Shown: piece after piece, positions 1 to 11,739 of the stretch | Layout of the letters: the number at the start of each line of letters is the position of its first letter | Position numbering within the stretch: position 1 is the stretch's first letter | Assembly (NCBI RefSeq): GCF_000801105.2 | Contig: NC_079515.1 | Location: 4,836,001-4,900,000 of the forward strand | Reading direction: 5' to 3' | Length of the DNA: 64,000 nt | From: Raphanus sativus | Taxonomy: Eukaryota > Streptophyta > Magnoliopsida > Brassicales > Brassicaceae | Notes under the pieces: model-generated | The model's input: only the letters and a program-made list of their open reading frames with translations | Told to the model about the DNA's origin: nothing | Database searches by the model: none | Position numbers and translations under genes: made by a program

Positions 1-1093
1 CAGTCAAATACTTAAATACTTTTATATCCTTATATACTAAAGCGCAAGTCGCCTTGCGAATCAGAATCCGACATATGGAAAATACATTAAAATAATAAAC
101 AATTAACTAAAAAAATTCTCTTAATTTCAAGTAACTCAGTCCTAATTTTTTTTGAATATCACGTATAAAACAACTGGCCACGTTCTTAAACCGTCTTCTT
201 CTCCATTAAGAAACAACAGAACGTTTTCTCCCTTGAACTTTCAGTTTTCTCTCAGTTTTTTCTATTTTCTACAAAATTATTCTCTTGGAAAGCTCATAAG
301 TTCATAACTACATTCCCACATTAGACCAAAAAAAAAAAAACTACACTCACACACAGTATTCTTCCACTTGAGTAAAAAAAAATTAAAGGGGCAAGCGTCA
401 TGTTTTGGCTTGACAAAAAGGTTCGCATGTTTTCCACCTTTTACTATTTTTCTCTCCCAAATTTTGATTTGTTGATTAATGTTTCCATTAATTGTTGAAA
501 CAATTATTTCTAAGTATTCACACTGCAATCGAGTTCAACCATAATACTTTTTCTGAATATATAAAGGAATTTGCATATCTGAATCCAAATTAAATTTTTA
601 ATTCAAACAAGGTTGACTATGCAATTTTTCATCAAGACTTAACATTTCATTATAATGTAATAAAAAGAAAACTATATCATAAACTCAACAAACTAAAAGT
701 AAGCTGGATTAGTTTTGTTTTGAATGTGTGTGTGTTTTCAGAAAATATGTTAGATAAAATAACATAAAAATGTCAGTAAAGTGTTATTTTAAACTGCAAA
801 AAATACCTAAACAGTAAATTTATTTTATTCATCACATTCAAATTTATACATAAATTAAGTTTTTTATTCGAAAGAATTAATGGATCAAATCAATCATTTT
901 TTATAGATCCTATTTATTTTTGAAATACTACAAACATGTTTCAATTTTATAATAATATCAGATATTGTTTTGCTTTCTACAACCGATTTATTTCAATGTG
1001 GACACCTCTAATATTATGTGCTTTGTATAATATCTAAAAAATATTTGTTCAGATCGCCAATTATGACACTGATCAAATAATTTATAAAAAAGT

Positions 1094-1128
1094 AAATTGG
1101 CCCGTGCGTAGCCGGGCAGTAATACTAG
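1094..1128 (+). mobile_element. Helitron-like 3' terminus (hairpin plus CTAG)
   Basis: A short GC-rich hairpin (GCCCG at 1100-1104 pairing with CGGGC at 1113-1117) lies 7 bases before CTAG at 1125-1128, and the next base is T. Hairpin, then CTRR, then a T flank is the layout known for Helitron 3' ends. No 5' TC end or helicase gene was identified, so this is inferred from the terminus alone. It could also be the edge of another dispersed repeat. Confidence 0.4.
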
Positions 1129-1779
1129 TAATTATAAATTTGCGTTTCCTTGTTATGAAAGGGACAACACATGCGTGTTCTTAACGCGTATCGATTCTCT
1201 AGTTCCTCCCTAAGCCAATCTACCAGTTCGTGTGTGTTTTCAAAAAGTTTATCTACGTTCTAATACAACCCTCCTGTAAGTTAACCTTATAATATCAATA
1301 TTACATTTTTTAACTACCGTACGAATCTATAACTCCAAGAGATTAGATTAAAAATATACACGTATTGCTTTCCTTATATCGAGTATTTCGAATTTTTTGG
1401 TCCAAGAACAAAGTATGCTCTTTACATGATGGAATATCACATTTTAAAATAATTTGGTAACAGAGCCCGTTTTGGGAGGTATTAACGCCGGAAGAAGAGG
1501 AACAGACAAAACCGCACAACGAGATTGTGGATTGTGGTGGACTCTCTCTTACCTTTTACTATTTTACAATACTAGTTTTATATTTACTCTCCAGAAATAG
1601 AGAATAAAAACGAGATAAGTGTAATTTTGAAAACTACGTACATTTGGACCCACTCTTTGTCACAGCGACATTTGCGCGCGTTCTCCACGTCAGTCTTTGC
1701 CATTTACTCCACTGTTGCTGTCCCATGCGCCATTTCAATGCGATTACTAACGGCTAGTTAAACCTATGTTTATATTCTA

Positions 1780-1806
1780 CTAGCGTCGGCCCGCCCCACG
1801 GGCGGG
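1780..1806 (-). mobile_element. Helitron-like 3' terminus, opposite strand
   Basis: Read on the minus strand, a perfect 7-bp stem (CCCGCCC at 1800-1806 pairing with GGGCGGG at 1790-1796, 3-base loop) is followed six bases later by CTAG at 1783-1780 and then T. This matches the usual Helitron 3' end, and the element would extend to the right of this point. The family is inferred, since no coding part or 5' end was seen. Confidence 0.4.
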
Positions 1807-2542
1807 ATGGTAATTTGAAAGTAATTGAAACAGTTAGAATAAATATTTAATATAAAACTTGATTAACTTAAAACTTAAATACTATTTTATTTCTGTATTT
1901 GTTTTTATATTTTTGAAGTTTAAATAAACTCTGATATTTTCACATAACAATCTATCTGGTGCCTTTTTATATTTATTATGATTGATTATTTATATATATA
2001 AGTGAGAAGTTATTAATATTGTGGACGTTGTGGTTGACATGTAAGAGCAAATTGTAGTATAATAATCTTAGGGGTTGTTAACTTGTTTTTTGTATTTTTA
2101 GTAATAATTATAGATTGCTGAAAAGATTATATTATTTGTAATTTTATTAGTATAAAGTGTTTTCGAACAGAAAATGATACTGATTGTTATACTTAACAAT
2201 ATTATGGATGTACAAATTAGTTGTTTTAGTTTTTTTTACTATTTCTATTAGTATGTGTTTGTGTCTGTAACTATTTTAGATTAATTTATGGTGTGTGGAT
2301 CTTATTTTATGCGGTTACGTGGATGTATCAAACCGCTGGAACACCGTAAATTCATATCAGGGTCTATGTATTCGAAACCACTAATTTGACTTGTGAAAGT
2401 ATTAAAGAGAATTTTCAAAAATACAATTTTGAAGATACCATTATTTATCTTTACCATCACAAAAAATATATTTTCAAAAATACTTTATTTATTAAAAAAT
2501 TAAAGACTCTTATATCATTATTTTTATATGATTTTCAAAATT

Positions 2543-2755
2543 CTAACCCCAAACTCTAAATCCTAAACTCTCAATTCTAAACCCTAAATCCTCAATTCTA
2601 AACAATAAACCCTAAATTCTATACCCTAAATTCAATACTCTAAATTCAAAAACTTCAACTATAAACCCTAAATCCTCAACTGTAAATCCTATATTGTATA
2701 CCTTAAACTCTAAAACATCAAATCTAAACCATAAATTCTAAACTTTTAAATTCAA
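2543..2755. repeat. Degenerate telomere-like repeats
   Basis: About 210 bases are made of variants of the plant telomere unit, such as aaccctaaa, aatcctaaa and attctaaac. Exact CCCTAAA units occur at 2582-2588, 2610-2616, 2624-2630 and 2666-2672, with drifted copies between them. This may be an old interstitial telomere-like array or part of a dispersed repeat that carries such units. Confidence 0.6.
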
Positions 2756-4159
2756 ACTCTTTATTAAAAATGATGGTAAAAAAGATTAGTGTAAACATGA
2801 AAAATGATACTATGAAATGGTATTTTTGGCAATTATAAAAAGATCAATACATATAGAACAAAAATACCTCCTCAAAAAGCCTTTTACAAATATAAAAAGA
2901 TCTAACATAATCAAATCATGATAATGTTAATCAATCTATATACAGAATAATAGAATACATATAACAAATTCATCGAAGAATCTAAAGTTTTAAATTTCGA
3001 TCATCTAATTTTATATAATTTAGTTTTTATTTTATTTTCATTTTAACATAAAATCAGTTTTAGAAAAAAAATTCGAAAAACTGTCTGGAAAAATCAATTT
3101 TTATAAACTTTTATTTTTGAATTTTCGTTTAATTTTTTTATTTTGAAATCCAAAAAATAGTTTTGCAACTATTCTAAAATTATTTTTTAATATTTTAATT
3201 ATCATATTCTAAAATCATAAACTCAATCTATCAGATCATAACCAAAACTCTAGATTATTTAAACTTATATGAATATAATTAATTTTTACCTTTTTAATGA
3301 AATTTATTTTGGACATTTTGACACTTGTGTGCTATATTTGTAATAAGAACTTTATAGGACTACCACAGAAAAAATTTCAATATTAAATACTAAAGAAAAT
3401 TATATATATATATATATATATATTAACTTTCTTTGTTCAACTAAAATTTAATTTTTGAAATTCGTTATTTTTGCTGTATTGGTAGCAGTCTGGATTCTTG
3501 ACATTTTGTTAGTAACATTTAGAAAGCACTTTGTTACCGATGGAATGCTTAACTTTAGGTGCTGTATTTTTTTCTGTAACTTAACTTTATGTGAGATTTT
3601 AAATTTCATTTTTGTTTTGTTTTGTATGGTGAACCTTTGCTAAGAGAATAAATGCTGGCTTTTGATAATGATATAAATCTTCACTTTAGAGTTGCAGCTG
3701 CTTTAGGGGTTTTGACCAAACTTAAATGTTTTTTTTTGAACAACTTCCAAACTTAAATGTAACACGTAGAGACGAACTAAGATTTTCAATTCATTGGACC
3801 AAAGAAAAAGACAAAAGAAAACTTCTCTATACGAAGCCATTGAAGATTTGCAAAACCTATTGAGTGTGAGTGATCAAAGAATCAAATCACGGATCTCATT
3901 TGCTAAATGTTGATAGACATTTCCGAACAAATCCCAAATGTCATAATTGCATGTAAAATGAATATTTATTTGATATTCAGGAAATCATTTATTTATGGAA
4001 ATAGTATATTTTATAAAAAAATAAAAAGGAAGAAAAATGCAACAGAGTATTAGTGATGGAATGTCTTATTTATGCAGAAAACCCTTTTTCCCTGTTTCAC
4101 TCTCCCCCTCTCTCCTCTCCATTAATACCCTTTTCTTTCTATTCTTTCTACCATCCTCA

Positions 4160-4485
4160 ATGCCTCTCTCCATTTCTTCACCGTATTCATCCTCTTCCTC
4201 TCCTCCGTCGCCGCCGCTTTCCTCCTCCTTCCCTGTTGCACGTGTTTTGGTCGGTTGGCTCCTTCCCTGAAATTACGGACTTCATCTCATTGGCGACACT
4301 CTGATCTGGGCAGAGCTTTCAAGACGGATGATCTTGGGCCTTTCATCGAGGAGATAATTTCCCGGAATCGGTTTTAATGACGCCAATGTCTGGTGAACTG
4401 AAGATTTTCTCAGCTGACCCGGAGTCGAACCGGTTTCTTATTCAGAACAAAGAGAAGCTTTTGGATTTCGTACTCCATTGCCTTT
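4160..4485 (+). pseudogene. Cytochrome P450 exon 1 relic, CYP90A (CPD)-like
   Basis: Pieces of a P450 N-terminus appear in order but in different frames. There is a Leu/Ala-rich membrane anchor near 4170-4235 (FLSSVAAAFLLL), a GDTL piece near 4287-4300 where the family has LIGET, RAFKTDDLGPFIEEIISR near 4313-4366, and KIFSADPESNRFLIQNKEKL near 4403-4461. The last block resembles the brassinosteroid enzyme CYP90A1/CPD, which I recall as having FSADPETNRF followed by LQNEGKL at this place. Frameshifts separate the blocks and nothing downstream of exon 1 (I-helix, heme-binding Cys) was found, so it cannot encode an enzyme. Assignment to the CYP85 clan is fairly safe. Assignment to CYP90A rests on memory of the family. 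Confidence 0.6.
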
Positions 4486-4489
4486 ACTT

Positions 4490-5397
4490 GGGTTTGAGAG
4501 GATTATAATGATTGAGATTTGAGAGGAAGAAAGTGAGGTGATGAATTTCACGAAAGCTTACTCCATTATTTATAGGTGCAGATTCGATACCATAAAAGGA
4601 GGAGTGTATTGAATGTGGCCTAGTGGAAAGAGGGGGTTTAATGGTATTGATGAGGACGTTACTTATGTTGATTGAATGCAAGTGTAAACCGACACGATGA
4701 TGAAGATCAAAGAAAAAAAAATCTTCAGATTAAATGAATCAGTAAGTTTCATACTCAGTCGTCACGTGGCAGCTCCTCAAGAAGTGAATTTCTGACCTGG
4801 AATCTGATGTGTCACCAGGAGAGAAACAACCTTTCTTTATAGTAATAGATTGAAAATAAGTCTTTTTAGCATCAGTTCTCTCTCGGGTATAGAGGAAAAG
4901 TTGAAATGGCTTTTTTCATTTTGCTTTAAGCTTAATGGTCACGCAGCATAACCCACGACTTCGACCACTTACTTTCCTTTTTTCCTTTTGGCATCGAATA
5001 TATAATGTCTAGAAAAACACAAAAGATAATAACGTAACAAAAGTATGAGCTAGTGAAACCCCATCTTGTGAGAAGTGACGTTTATATATTGATAAAGACT
5101 AGTAGTTGAACCACAATGCTTACCCCTTTTTGGTGCATACTTCACACAGAAGATGGGAAATGACATTGGAAAGTGGGTATTAAACCTAACCCACGATTTT
5201 AAGCAAGAGAGGACCCTCGTGAACCTCATCAAATTTAAAAAACTGACACATGTGTCAAATATCAGTGTTCCATCATCATCAATATCATCCAAAGAGAAAT
5301 TAAAGAATGAATAGTTTTAAAACCAAGATTGATGGTGGAGACTGTTTCAACTATTTACTATTTCAAGGACATTTACAATTTACTAGTGACGTTAGTT
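4490..5397. other. Intergenic DNA between P450 relic and RING gene
   Basis: No gene is supported. The right-hand part is probably the 3' UTR and downstream flank of the minus-strand RING ligase gene that ends at 5398. Short frames here show no recognisable family. Confidence 0.5.
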
Positions 5398-6595
5398 TCA
5401 CGAGGAAAGATTAACATGGAGACTAGCGTTCTTTGGAGATTTACAGACTGGACAAGTGTTAACCGAAGATCCACACACACTGCATAAACACATGTGTCTA
5501 CACGGTAACAGTAACACACTTGCTTCTCCTTTTCCACACCCTCTACACATAGTGCTTGCGGTCGTACGCACGCTTTTAGCCTCTCCTGCTAACCTCCACC
5601 GCTCGTCACTATCACCCTCGTCGTTGCTTCCACAACAAGACTGCGCGTCGTCAGCCGCCGTGGGCTCCTCCCACTTGTTACGTTCCACGGCTGCGAGGAC
5701 TTGTTGTAAGTTTGAACGTAGGGAGTTCACGGTGGCTTCATTAGTCTGTGCCATGTCACGCCATATCTGATTCTCTACGCAGAGAGACTTAACTTTCTCT
5801 TCAAGAAAGTGGTTTAGTTTTCCGATGTGATTGATCTCTTCGTCTTTTGCTCTCAGTGTCTTCATCAACCCTTGTTCAATGACTTCCATTATCTTCCTAC
5901 CTTGCGCTTTTCTCTTCTGTTCAATCTCCATTCTCATTATCTCAACCTGATAAAAAAAATGTTGTCGAAGACTGTCAATCGATGTGAACAAGGAAAACTA
6001 TATATTATATTTAGAAAAAATTAATGAGAAGAACACTAACGTGATGAGAGACCAAGCGGTCGATATCGAAGTTGTGATGTTGGACGTTAGAAGACAAGTC
6101 TTGGCCTAGAAACATGAGAGGATCAGTGCAATGTCTCTGTCTCGGTATATGGTTAACTGCGGCTGATTCTTCTCTGGGACGTTTCCTCAAAGACGAAGAC
6201 GAAATAGGACTTAGAAAATCAACGTTGTTACAATTATTCTCGCTGTTGAACGTCAAGGAACTTTCAACGGAATGGATCATCGGTTTCATGGACCTTTGAG
6301 CCAAACAATCAATCGGTGAGAGGTTGTAAACTGGATTCAACAGAGGAGTTTGACATTCCATGGTGGGGTTAAACGGCATGGTCGTCGCTTGAACAGTGTT
6401 ATATCTCATTTGGGTGGTATAGACTAAATCGTTGGCTTCAACGGGATGCATCATTTCTCTGTAAACAAAACCACTCGCTATGTTAAGATTGTTGTAAAAC
6501 CAAACCGACACAAAAAAAAACAGAGTAGAGGATGAGAGGATACAATACCTGTTGGAAGAATACATAGGATTTAAATGGTGAGCATCAACGGCCAT
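5398..6595 (-). CDS. BRG3: BOI-related RING-type E3 ubiquitin ligase (BRG3-like)
   Basis: Exons on the minus strand are 6595-6549, 6458-6041 and 5946-5398, all with GT-AG borders, giving 337 residues. The reading frame stays open through the 90-base first intron, so a simple ORF call would wrongly include it. A coiled-coil stretch rich in Glu, Lys and Leu spans about residues 156-240. A C-terminal RING runs from about 289 to 323 with CRGC, CRHMCLCSVC and CPVC in order. This is the S-ribonuclease-binding/BOI layout, and BOI-family ligases are known to restrain cell death and gibberellin responses through DELLA partners. Colinearity with Arabidopsis At3g12920 supports the BRG3 name. The ligase activity is inferred from the intact RING. 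Confidence 0.88.
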
Positions 6596-7345
6596 CGACG
6601 TTTTTGTACTAGAGAAACTGGTTCAAGGCTATTAAATGGGCGATATAGAAGGGAGGGTGTAGAAACGTGAATGCAACGAAAGATGGAGAGGTTGTGGGGT
6701 TTTTAATTACGGTTTCTCGCAGAGTGGGAAAACTAAAAAACAAATATCAAAGCAGAACCCAACACCACCCTTGTCTGCCAATTTATAGAGAACAGAGAGG
6801 AAGATGTGATGTGTGTTTTTTTATTAATAATTTTCTTAATTTTGTTGTTTTCTAGAAAGTATTTAAAATAGTTTGAAACATTAATCATGAGGATTCTTCG
6901 GTTATATCCGGCTGACCAGTAACCATTAAATAAGTTGCCTTTTTCAGCGGTTCTTCATGATAAAAGAAAGAAAACACTTTTGACTACGACAGATGTTACG
7001 GTCAAATCATAATATCTATATCTGCCTTTTATACTTTTTTTTTACTTTAAACTTCCTTTTTTTTAACAACTATTTTATTAATTCCTATTTTACTTTCACC
7101 AAAAAAAAACTTCCTATTTTACTTTCTTTGTATATATAAATAAATTCTTTATTAATTGCTTTGCATGCATGAGTCTGAAAGGCTCTGAATTTTCTGAATC
7201 AATTACTTAAAACGGAAAATATAAAAATAAATGAGGAATGCCTTATCCGTTAGGGTAGACTCGGACAAGCCCGTTTAGTAGATTCCAACGGGGCGAATCC
7301 GTAAATGAAGCAGAGGACTAAATAACAGACGGTCACTGGCAATGC

Positions 7346-7436
7346 CACGTGTCAAAGAAGACAAAATGTTAAGGCGTGGGACCTATGGTCCACGTGTGAT
7401 GGCGTTGCCTGGATACTAGGGTCGCATGGGCACGTG
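7346..7436. promoter_or_regulatory. Three G-box (CACGTGT) motifs, 750-840 bp upstream of BRG3-like start
   Basis: Perfect CACGTG palindromes followed by T occur at 7346-7351, 7391-7396 and 7431-7436. CACGTGT is the core bound by bZIP factors of the ABA-response type and by some bHLH factors. Three copies within 91 bases in AT-rich DNA is unlikely to be chance. They sit upstream of the minus-strand RING ligase start at 6595, so they may make it responsive to ABA or light. That function is inferred. Confidence 0.5.
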
Positions 7437-8206
7437 TGAAGGTGCCAGCTTGGCATTACTCTTTATTTATTTTAATTTAGTGTAACGAGAAAATTTTCAT
7501 ATAATAAAAATGAAAATAATAAAGTATAATTCAGCCGTTGAGAAAGGCACGGTGTATCCACCGCTGTTTCTTTAACTCTTATTTTGTTTTTTCCCTTAAA
7601 TTACTTAATTATGTTTTGTATGTTACTTTCATGGTTCTGGTTGCCACGTCTGTTAACCTAAAGTCACGCCTGGTGTCCTAAACCTCTCTTCGATACTACG
7701 GCTAGTGTCATTGCCGCATTATTAGGAAAACTCATTAATCTAGTCTCTTATTGTTAGTTTGGCGTATACTCACCATCCCTAATCATAGGTTTTCTTTTAA
7801 TTGCTGACGTTTTTATCTAAGTTTAAAACTTCTTTTGTCAACATCTTTTTGTTCAGAATTGTTTTATGAATGTCTTCACATCAATGAGATGTTTTATGCG
7901 TTTTATTACACCTACTCTAGGTGGGAATTAAATGAGTATATCTCTCAAAAAATATTTGGTTTAAGTTATTTGACTTCGTTTTTTCTGCTAACATATGACT
8001 TCATTTTCATATTGAAGTTATTGATATATTCTGAGTTTATTCGTCGCCTAAACATAATTGATTAATTAAAAACGAAAGTAGTTGATTTTTTGTTGATTTT
8101 TACTAAATGATACATTAATAATCAAATACGTTTTCACCAACAAAAACAAAATGCTTTTACGTTGTCAACGCTTATATGATTTTTATTAGCAATATCGTTT
8201 TCATAT

Positions 8207-8241
8207 GGTCTAGTTGTTTAATTAGACCAAACAACTAGACC
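8207..8241. repeat. Perfect 13-bp inverted repeat with 9-base loop
   Basis: GGTCTAGTTGTTT at 8207-8219 pairs exactly with AAACAACTAGACC at 8229-8241. No transposon ends or gene terminator role could be assigned. Confidence 0.8.
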
Positions 8242-8382
8242 AGCATACCTTTTGTTATTCAGTCGCTAAGCTTTTGATTTTCTTATAGCATTTTGTGTGT
8301 TTTGTTTGCTATATGAAATCAACCTATGCAAAAATTCTGGGCTGAATCATTGCGTTCTACATCTATGATCAAATAGGCAATC

Positions 8383-8503
8383 TGGAAATCGGAATAGATG
8401 CCCACAAGCTGTACTTTACATATGAATTTTAATAACTTTACAATGGAAATTGGAATAGATGCTCACAAGGTGTACTTTACATATGAATTTAATAACTTTA
8501 CAG
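8383..8503. repeat. Tandem duplication, about 61-bp unit
   Basis: The sequence from 8383 to 8443 is repeated from 8444 to 8503 with a few substitutions and one missing T. The copies share blocks such as gtactttacatatgaattt and aataactttaca. It is a simple local duplication with no visible gene content. Confidence 0.85.
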
Positions 8504-10050
8504 TGAGTTCATCTTTTCATTAGTTTTTTCATATATACGAATCTTCAGCTTTTTTCCTTCGTTTGTGCGGGTGGACGCCTTTTTTGGTGACCAGATGTAA
8601 TCACTAAAGATATAAACCAGCGTCGAGACAACCATATGATTAAATTATATTTGTTTGCACACTATTATTTCATAAGCCACCAGCTGATAAACTAAGTTAT
8701 CTTGGGAATGCTAGAGCACGAAGAGAGGCATAGAATCACGAGGCTAGCAAGCAAACGCATTAAGATGGGCATGCCTGCTGCATCATCTGCTTTTCAGAAC
8801 ATTATCTGTACCATTATTATTTTTTGTTCAAGTATCTGTGACCATTATATAATCATTTATTTAGTCGTATCAGGCATTTGGGTCGACCTGACATCGTACA
8901 ACTATTATTTCATTTTTATGACTGGCGACAGAATATTAAAAGTAAGAAAAGGTTACAGGTTTGTTATAACAAAAGTAGAGAGGCTCGTTCTAAAATATAT
9001 TGCTTGATAAAGAGTCGCATTCCAATAGGACTAAACTACAAAACTTGCATAAGCGATAATATAAAAAGATAATTTGAATGAGTTTTGCGTCGGAAATATT
9101 TTAATTTATAAATTACACGGTATCAAATTATCAATATGCTCACCATCTCAGTTTTTAGTTTAAATAAAGTTATTTTCTCGTTTTAAACCCTAAATAATTT
9201 AATAACGAGAGGAACAAAAGTACATTGGTTCAAGTTTTGTTTTCTTTCTTTGGAAAGTAATGTACACATACTTTCTAGAGTAACCATAATTTCTTATAAG
9301 ATATACAATCGTACTTCTGCCAATTTTTCTACGTATGATTACGTTACCGAGTGATTTACATTAAGAGTCACTTTATGAGTTTTGGTTACAATGTAAGTCA
9401 CTTTGAACTACTGAGGTAGTTATTTGGTGGTTGTTTGCATAGATGTCCCTATTTAAAGTCAATAAAGTCGTGACAAATTAAATCCACTCTATCTTTTTTC
9501 TTTTATGTACGATCTTCATCTTCTCTCTCTCTTTTTTTGCTTTTCTATTTTTGTACGCTTCTCTCTTTCTCTTTTTTTCCCAGAAATTAATTCTTATCTG
9601 TGAAAAGAAATGGCTAAAGCAATGTAGGAGAAAAAAAGCTTCCGATTGGGCTAGATTTGAATTTCTAGATTATATCCTTAGAAACCAAAAAAAAGATTTC
9701 TATTTGTTTGAGATTTATGAAGTTTTGGTGCTACGTTTTCTCTTCCTCTATCCTTGGTTTTTTTATGTTTTAAATCTTAATTTGTCAAGTAATAGCCTGG
9801 AGATAACACAACTTGTCTGGCAAAAAAACTACAAAGAATGCATACTAAGTGCTCGATAAAATGTCTGATACTATTGAAGATGTTTATTCATTGTCTTCTT
9901 TATCAAATCTTTTGATAGCTAAAATTGTGCTTCAAATTCTGAGTTCACTTCTGAACACATAGCTACAGATTCCTCTTCCAAACACTCTCTGGACAAAAAA
10001 AACCATTGAATAAAAGAACTCAACTTTATCCAAAGAAAATGGCGTACACA

Positions 10051-10512
10051 TGTACAACAAGAAGAACATGTACATATGGACAATTTCATATTCATGATAG
10101 CATACTCATATATCAAGTAAACCTCTAACAACGAATCCTATGTTTATTTTCATGTCTCTACTAAAAATTTTAGAAGTGCAGGAAAACAAAATTCAAATAT
10201 TTGCATCCATAGTTTTTGTGTACATATGGACATTTCTAATTGTCGATATGATAACACCATATACGTTTTGTGTACATGTGTACAACATTGCATTTATTGG
10301 CTTTGTGTACAGGTGTACAACCCACAAAACTATATACAACTCAGAAAACTGTGTAAATAGGTCTCGTTATATACATGCATTGGTATAAATAAGTAGTGTA
10401 CATAGGTTTTGTTATATACATGTACATTATTCTGTTGATTAAAGCATAACTTATGTATATTGTAAATTTGTATACACGAGCAGTGTACATAAGTCTTGTT
10501 ATCATGTGTACA
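10051..10512. repeat. Cluster of eleven TGTACA palindromes
   Basis: TGTACA starts at 10051, 10069, 10219, 10271, 10279, 10306, 10314, 10397, 10421, 10483 and 10507. Many lie in longer related contexts such as TTGTGTACATATGGACA or GTGTACAAC, which suggests a degenerate tandem repeat rather than chance. It sits just left of the PERK relic, where the rest of a kinase gene would be expected, so this DNA has replaced it. Confidence 0.65.
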
Positions 10513-10617
10513 CTTATCTCTATTTCTCTAATCCTTCAATAGCTTCTTTCCATCTCGTGTTATTCAGACCTTACGAGATAAACGAAAATATATAATTTGA
10601 TACTCATTTCAATAACA

Positions 10618-11490
10618 TAATTCTTGTATGTGATCGTGCTTTTGGAGAATCCTAACACAAGCCCTGGAGGGTGGCTCTGAGCTGCTGCCCTTGCTCTTGA
10701 AAGGCAGTGGTGGAGGTGGATGCTGCGGTGGAGATTGAGGCTTAAGTGGTGCTGACTTTACAACATGATTTGATGGTGGTGTTATGTTTTGTTGCCGGGA
10801 TTGTTGTTGTTGTTATCCACAGAAAGGTCCTCCATTTGAGAAACACAAGAACATTCGACATCTTAAAATCCAATATAGCAAAAAAACAAATTGAAACCTT
10901 GTAAGAAATTATAACAACATTTCCACAAAAAGATTACAACTTTTGGACAAACTAATATCTTTGGGACTAGGAGAAGGTAACAGAGCATAGTGAGCATCTT
11001 CTTTCTTTGTTTCTTCTCAAAATAAAAGACAAACCAGAGCTACTCTCATTAAAAATTCAATATTTTTACAAATTAATAACATTTCCACAAAAAGATTGCA
11101 ACTTTCTGACAAGCTAATACCTTTTAGATCAGGAAGAGGTGGAGGAGGAGCATAGTAAGCATCTTCTTCCTCTTTTTATTCTCACAGACCAGAGATACCA
11201 TCACAAGCAAAGTGACTCCTCCCATCGCGATTCCAACCACCACTCATGTTGATTATTCAACTGAAGCAGGAGACAGGGAAGATGGAGTTTGAGGAGATCA
11301 TCATTTGTTACGAGGGTGGTCCTGAAACTGAAGGTGGAGGGTTTCGACTAGGGGATTCAGGAAGAGTAACATGTCCGGGAGAAAACATGTGAGAAAGAGG
11401 AGGACAAGGTAGTTGGAGAGGGTGGAGATGAAGGAGGAACAAAAGAGGAAGAGGAGACGAAAATCTGGAGATTTGGGGATTTTTTCCATG
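10618..11490 (-). pseudogene. PERK (proline-rich extensin-like receptor kinase) relic, N-terminal half
   Basis: Read on the minus strand, parts of a PERK appear in the right order. A Pro/Ser-rich extracellular piece lies near 11470-11300. A membrane segment VVVGIAMGGVTLLVMVSLVC follows near 11250-11185, then basic residues and DAYYAPPPPLPDLK near 11170-11125. QQQQSRQQNITPPSNHVV lies near 10820-10760 and PPGLVLGFSKSTITYK near 10665-10620. The last block is where the kinase domain begins in the family. Stop codons and frameshifts interrupt it, the kinase domain is absent, and one exon region is duplicated (period 162). PERKs are plasma-membrane kinases thought to sense the cell wall. This copy cannot work. 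Confidence 0.8.
10916..11180 (-). repeat. 162-bp internal duplication inside the PERK relic
   Basis: The block starting AACATTTCCACAAAAAGATT at 10916 recurs at 11078 with scattered differences. Both copies include the exon end that encodes the AYY-Pro-rich juxtamembrane part and the following intron start. The duplication therefore copied an exon-intron border of the dead gene. Confidence 0.7.
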
Positions 11491-11739
11491 GCGGAAGAAA
11501 GAGAATAAGTTGAATAATGAAAATATTATTAAAAAGATAATAAGTATTAAGTTTAACAAATTAAATCAAAAGGTAACAAATTAAATCAAAAGGATAACTA
11601 TGACTTTGTACAAGGTGACAGATAAGCAAAGTGCATCGATAGAATAAGAAAAGTGTCTCAGTATAAGGAACTGACTTAAGGTGATAATAATAAGTGTAAA
11701 AGTGACCTATAGTGTAAATGTTTCTTACGTTACCAAGAG

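Larger units (their letters stand above)
1..4100. other. AT-rich intergenic DNA without a supported gene
   Basis: No reading frame here resembles a known protein. The stretch is AT-rich and holds scattered repeat remnants that are listed separately: two Helitron-like ends near 1100-1128 and 1780-1806, degenerate telomere-like repeats at 2543-2755, and an (AT)n microsatellite near 3400-3424. Arabidopsis neighbours expected upstream of the BOI-related gene (from memory a NAC and a 2OG oxygenase) were not seen. Confidence 0.6.
6596..10617. other. Intergenic region upstream of BRG3-like gene
   Basis: No gene is supported across these 4 kb. The right flank of the RING gene holds its likely promoter, including a G-box trio at 7346-7436. 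Further right are a perfect 13-bp hairpin at 8207-8241, a 61-bp tandem duplication at 8383-8503 and a cluster of TGTACA motifs at 10051-10512. Reading frames at 8702-9007 and 9551-9859 match no family I know and have AT-rich composition, so I do not call them. Confidence 0.55.

Noticed and set aside
6459..6548. Hydrophobic stretch inside the BRG3-like frame that looks like a membrane segment
   Set aside because: It has GT-AG borders (GTATTG...TTTACAG) and splicing it out restores the expected protein, so it is an intron.
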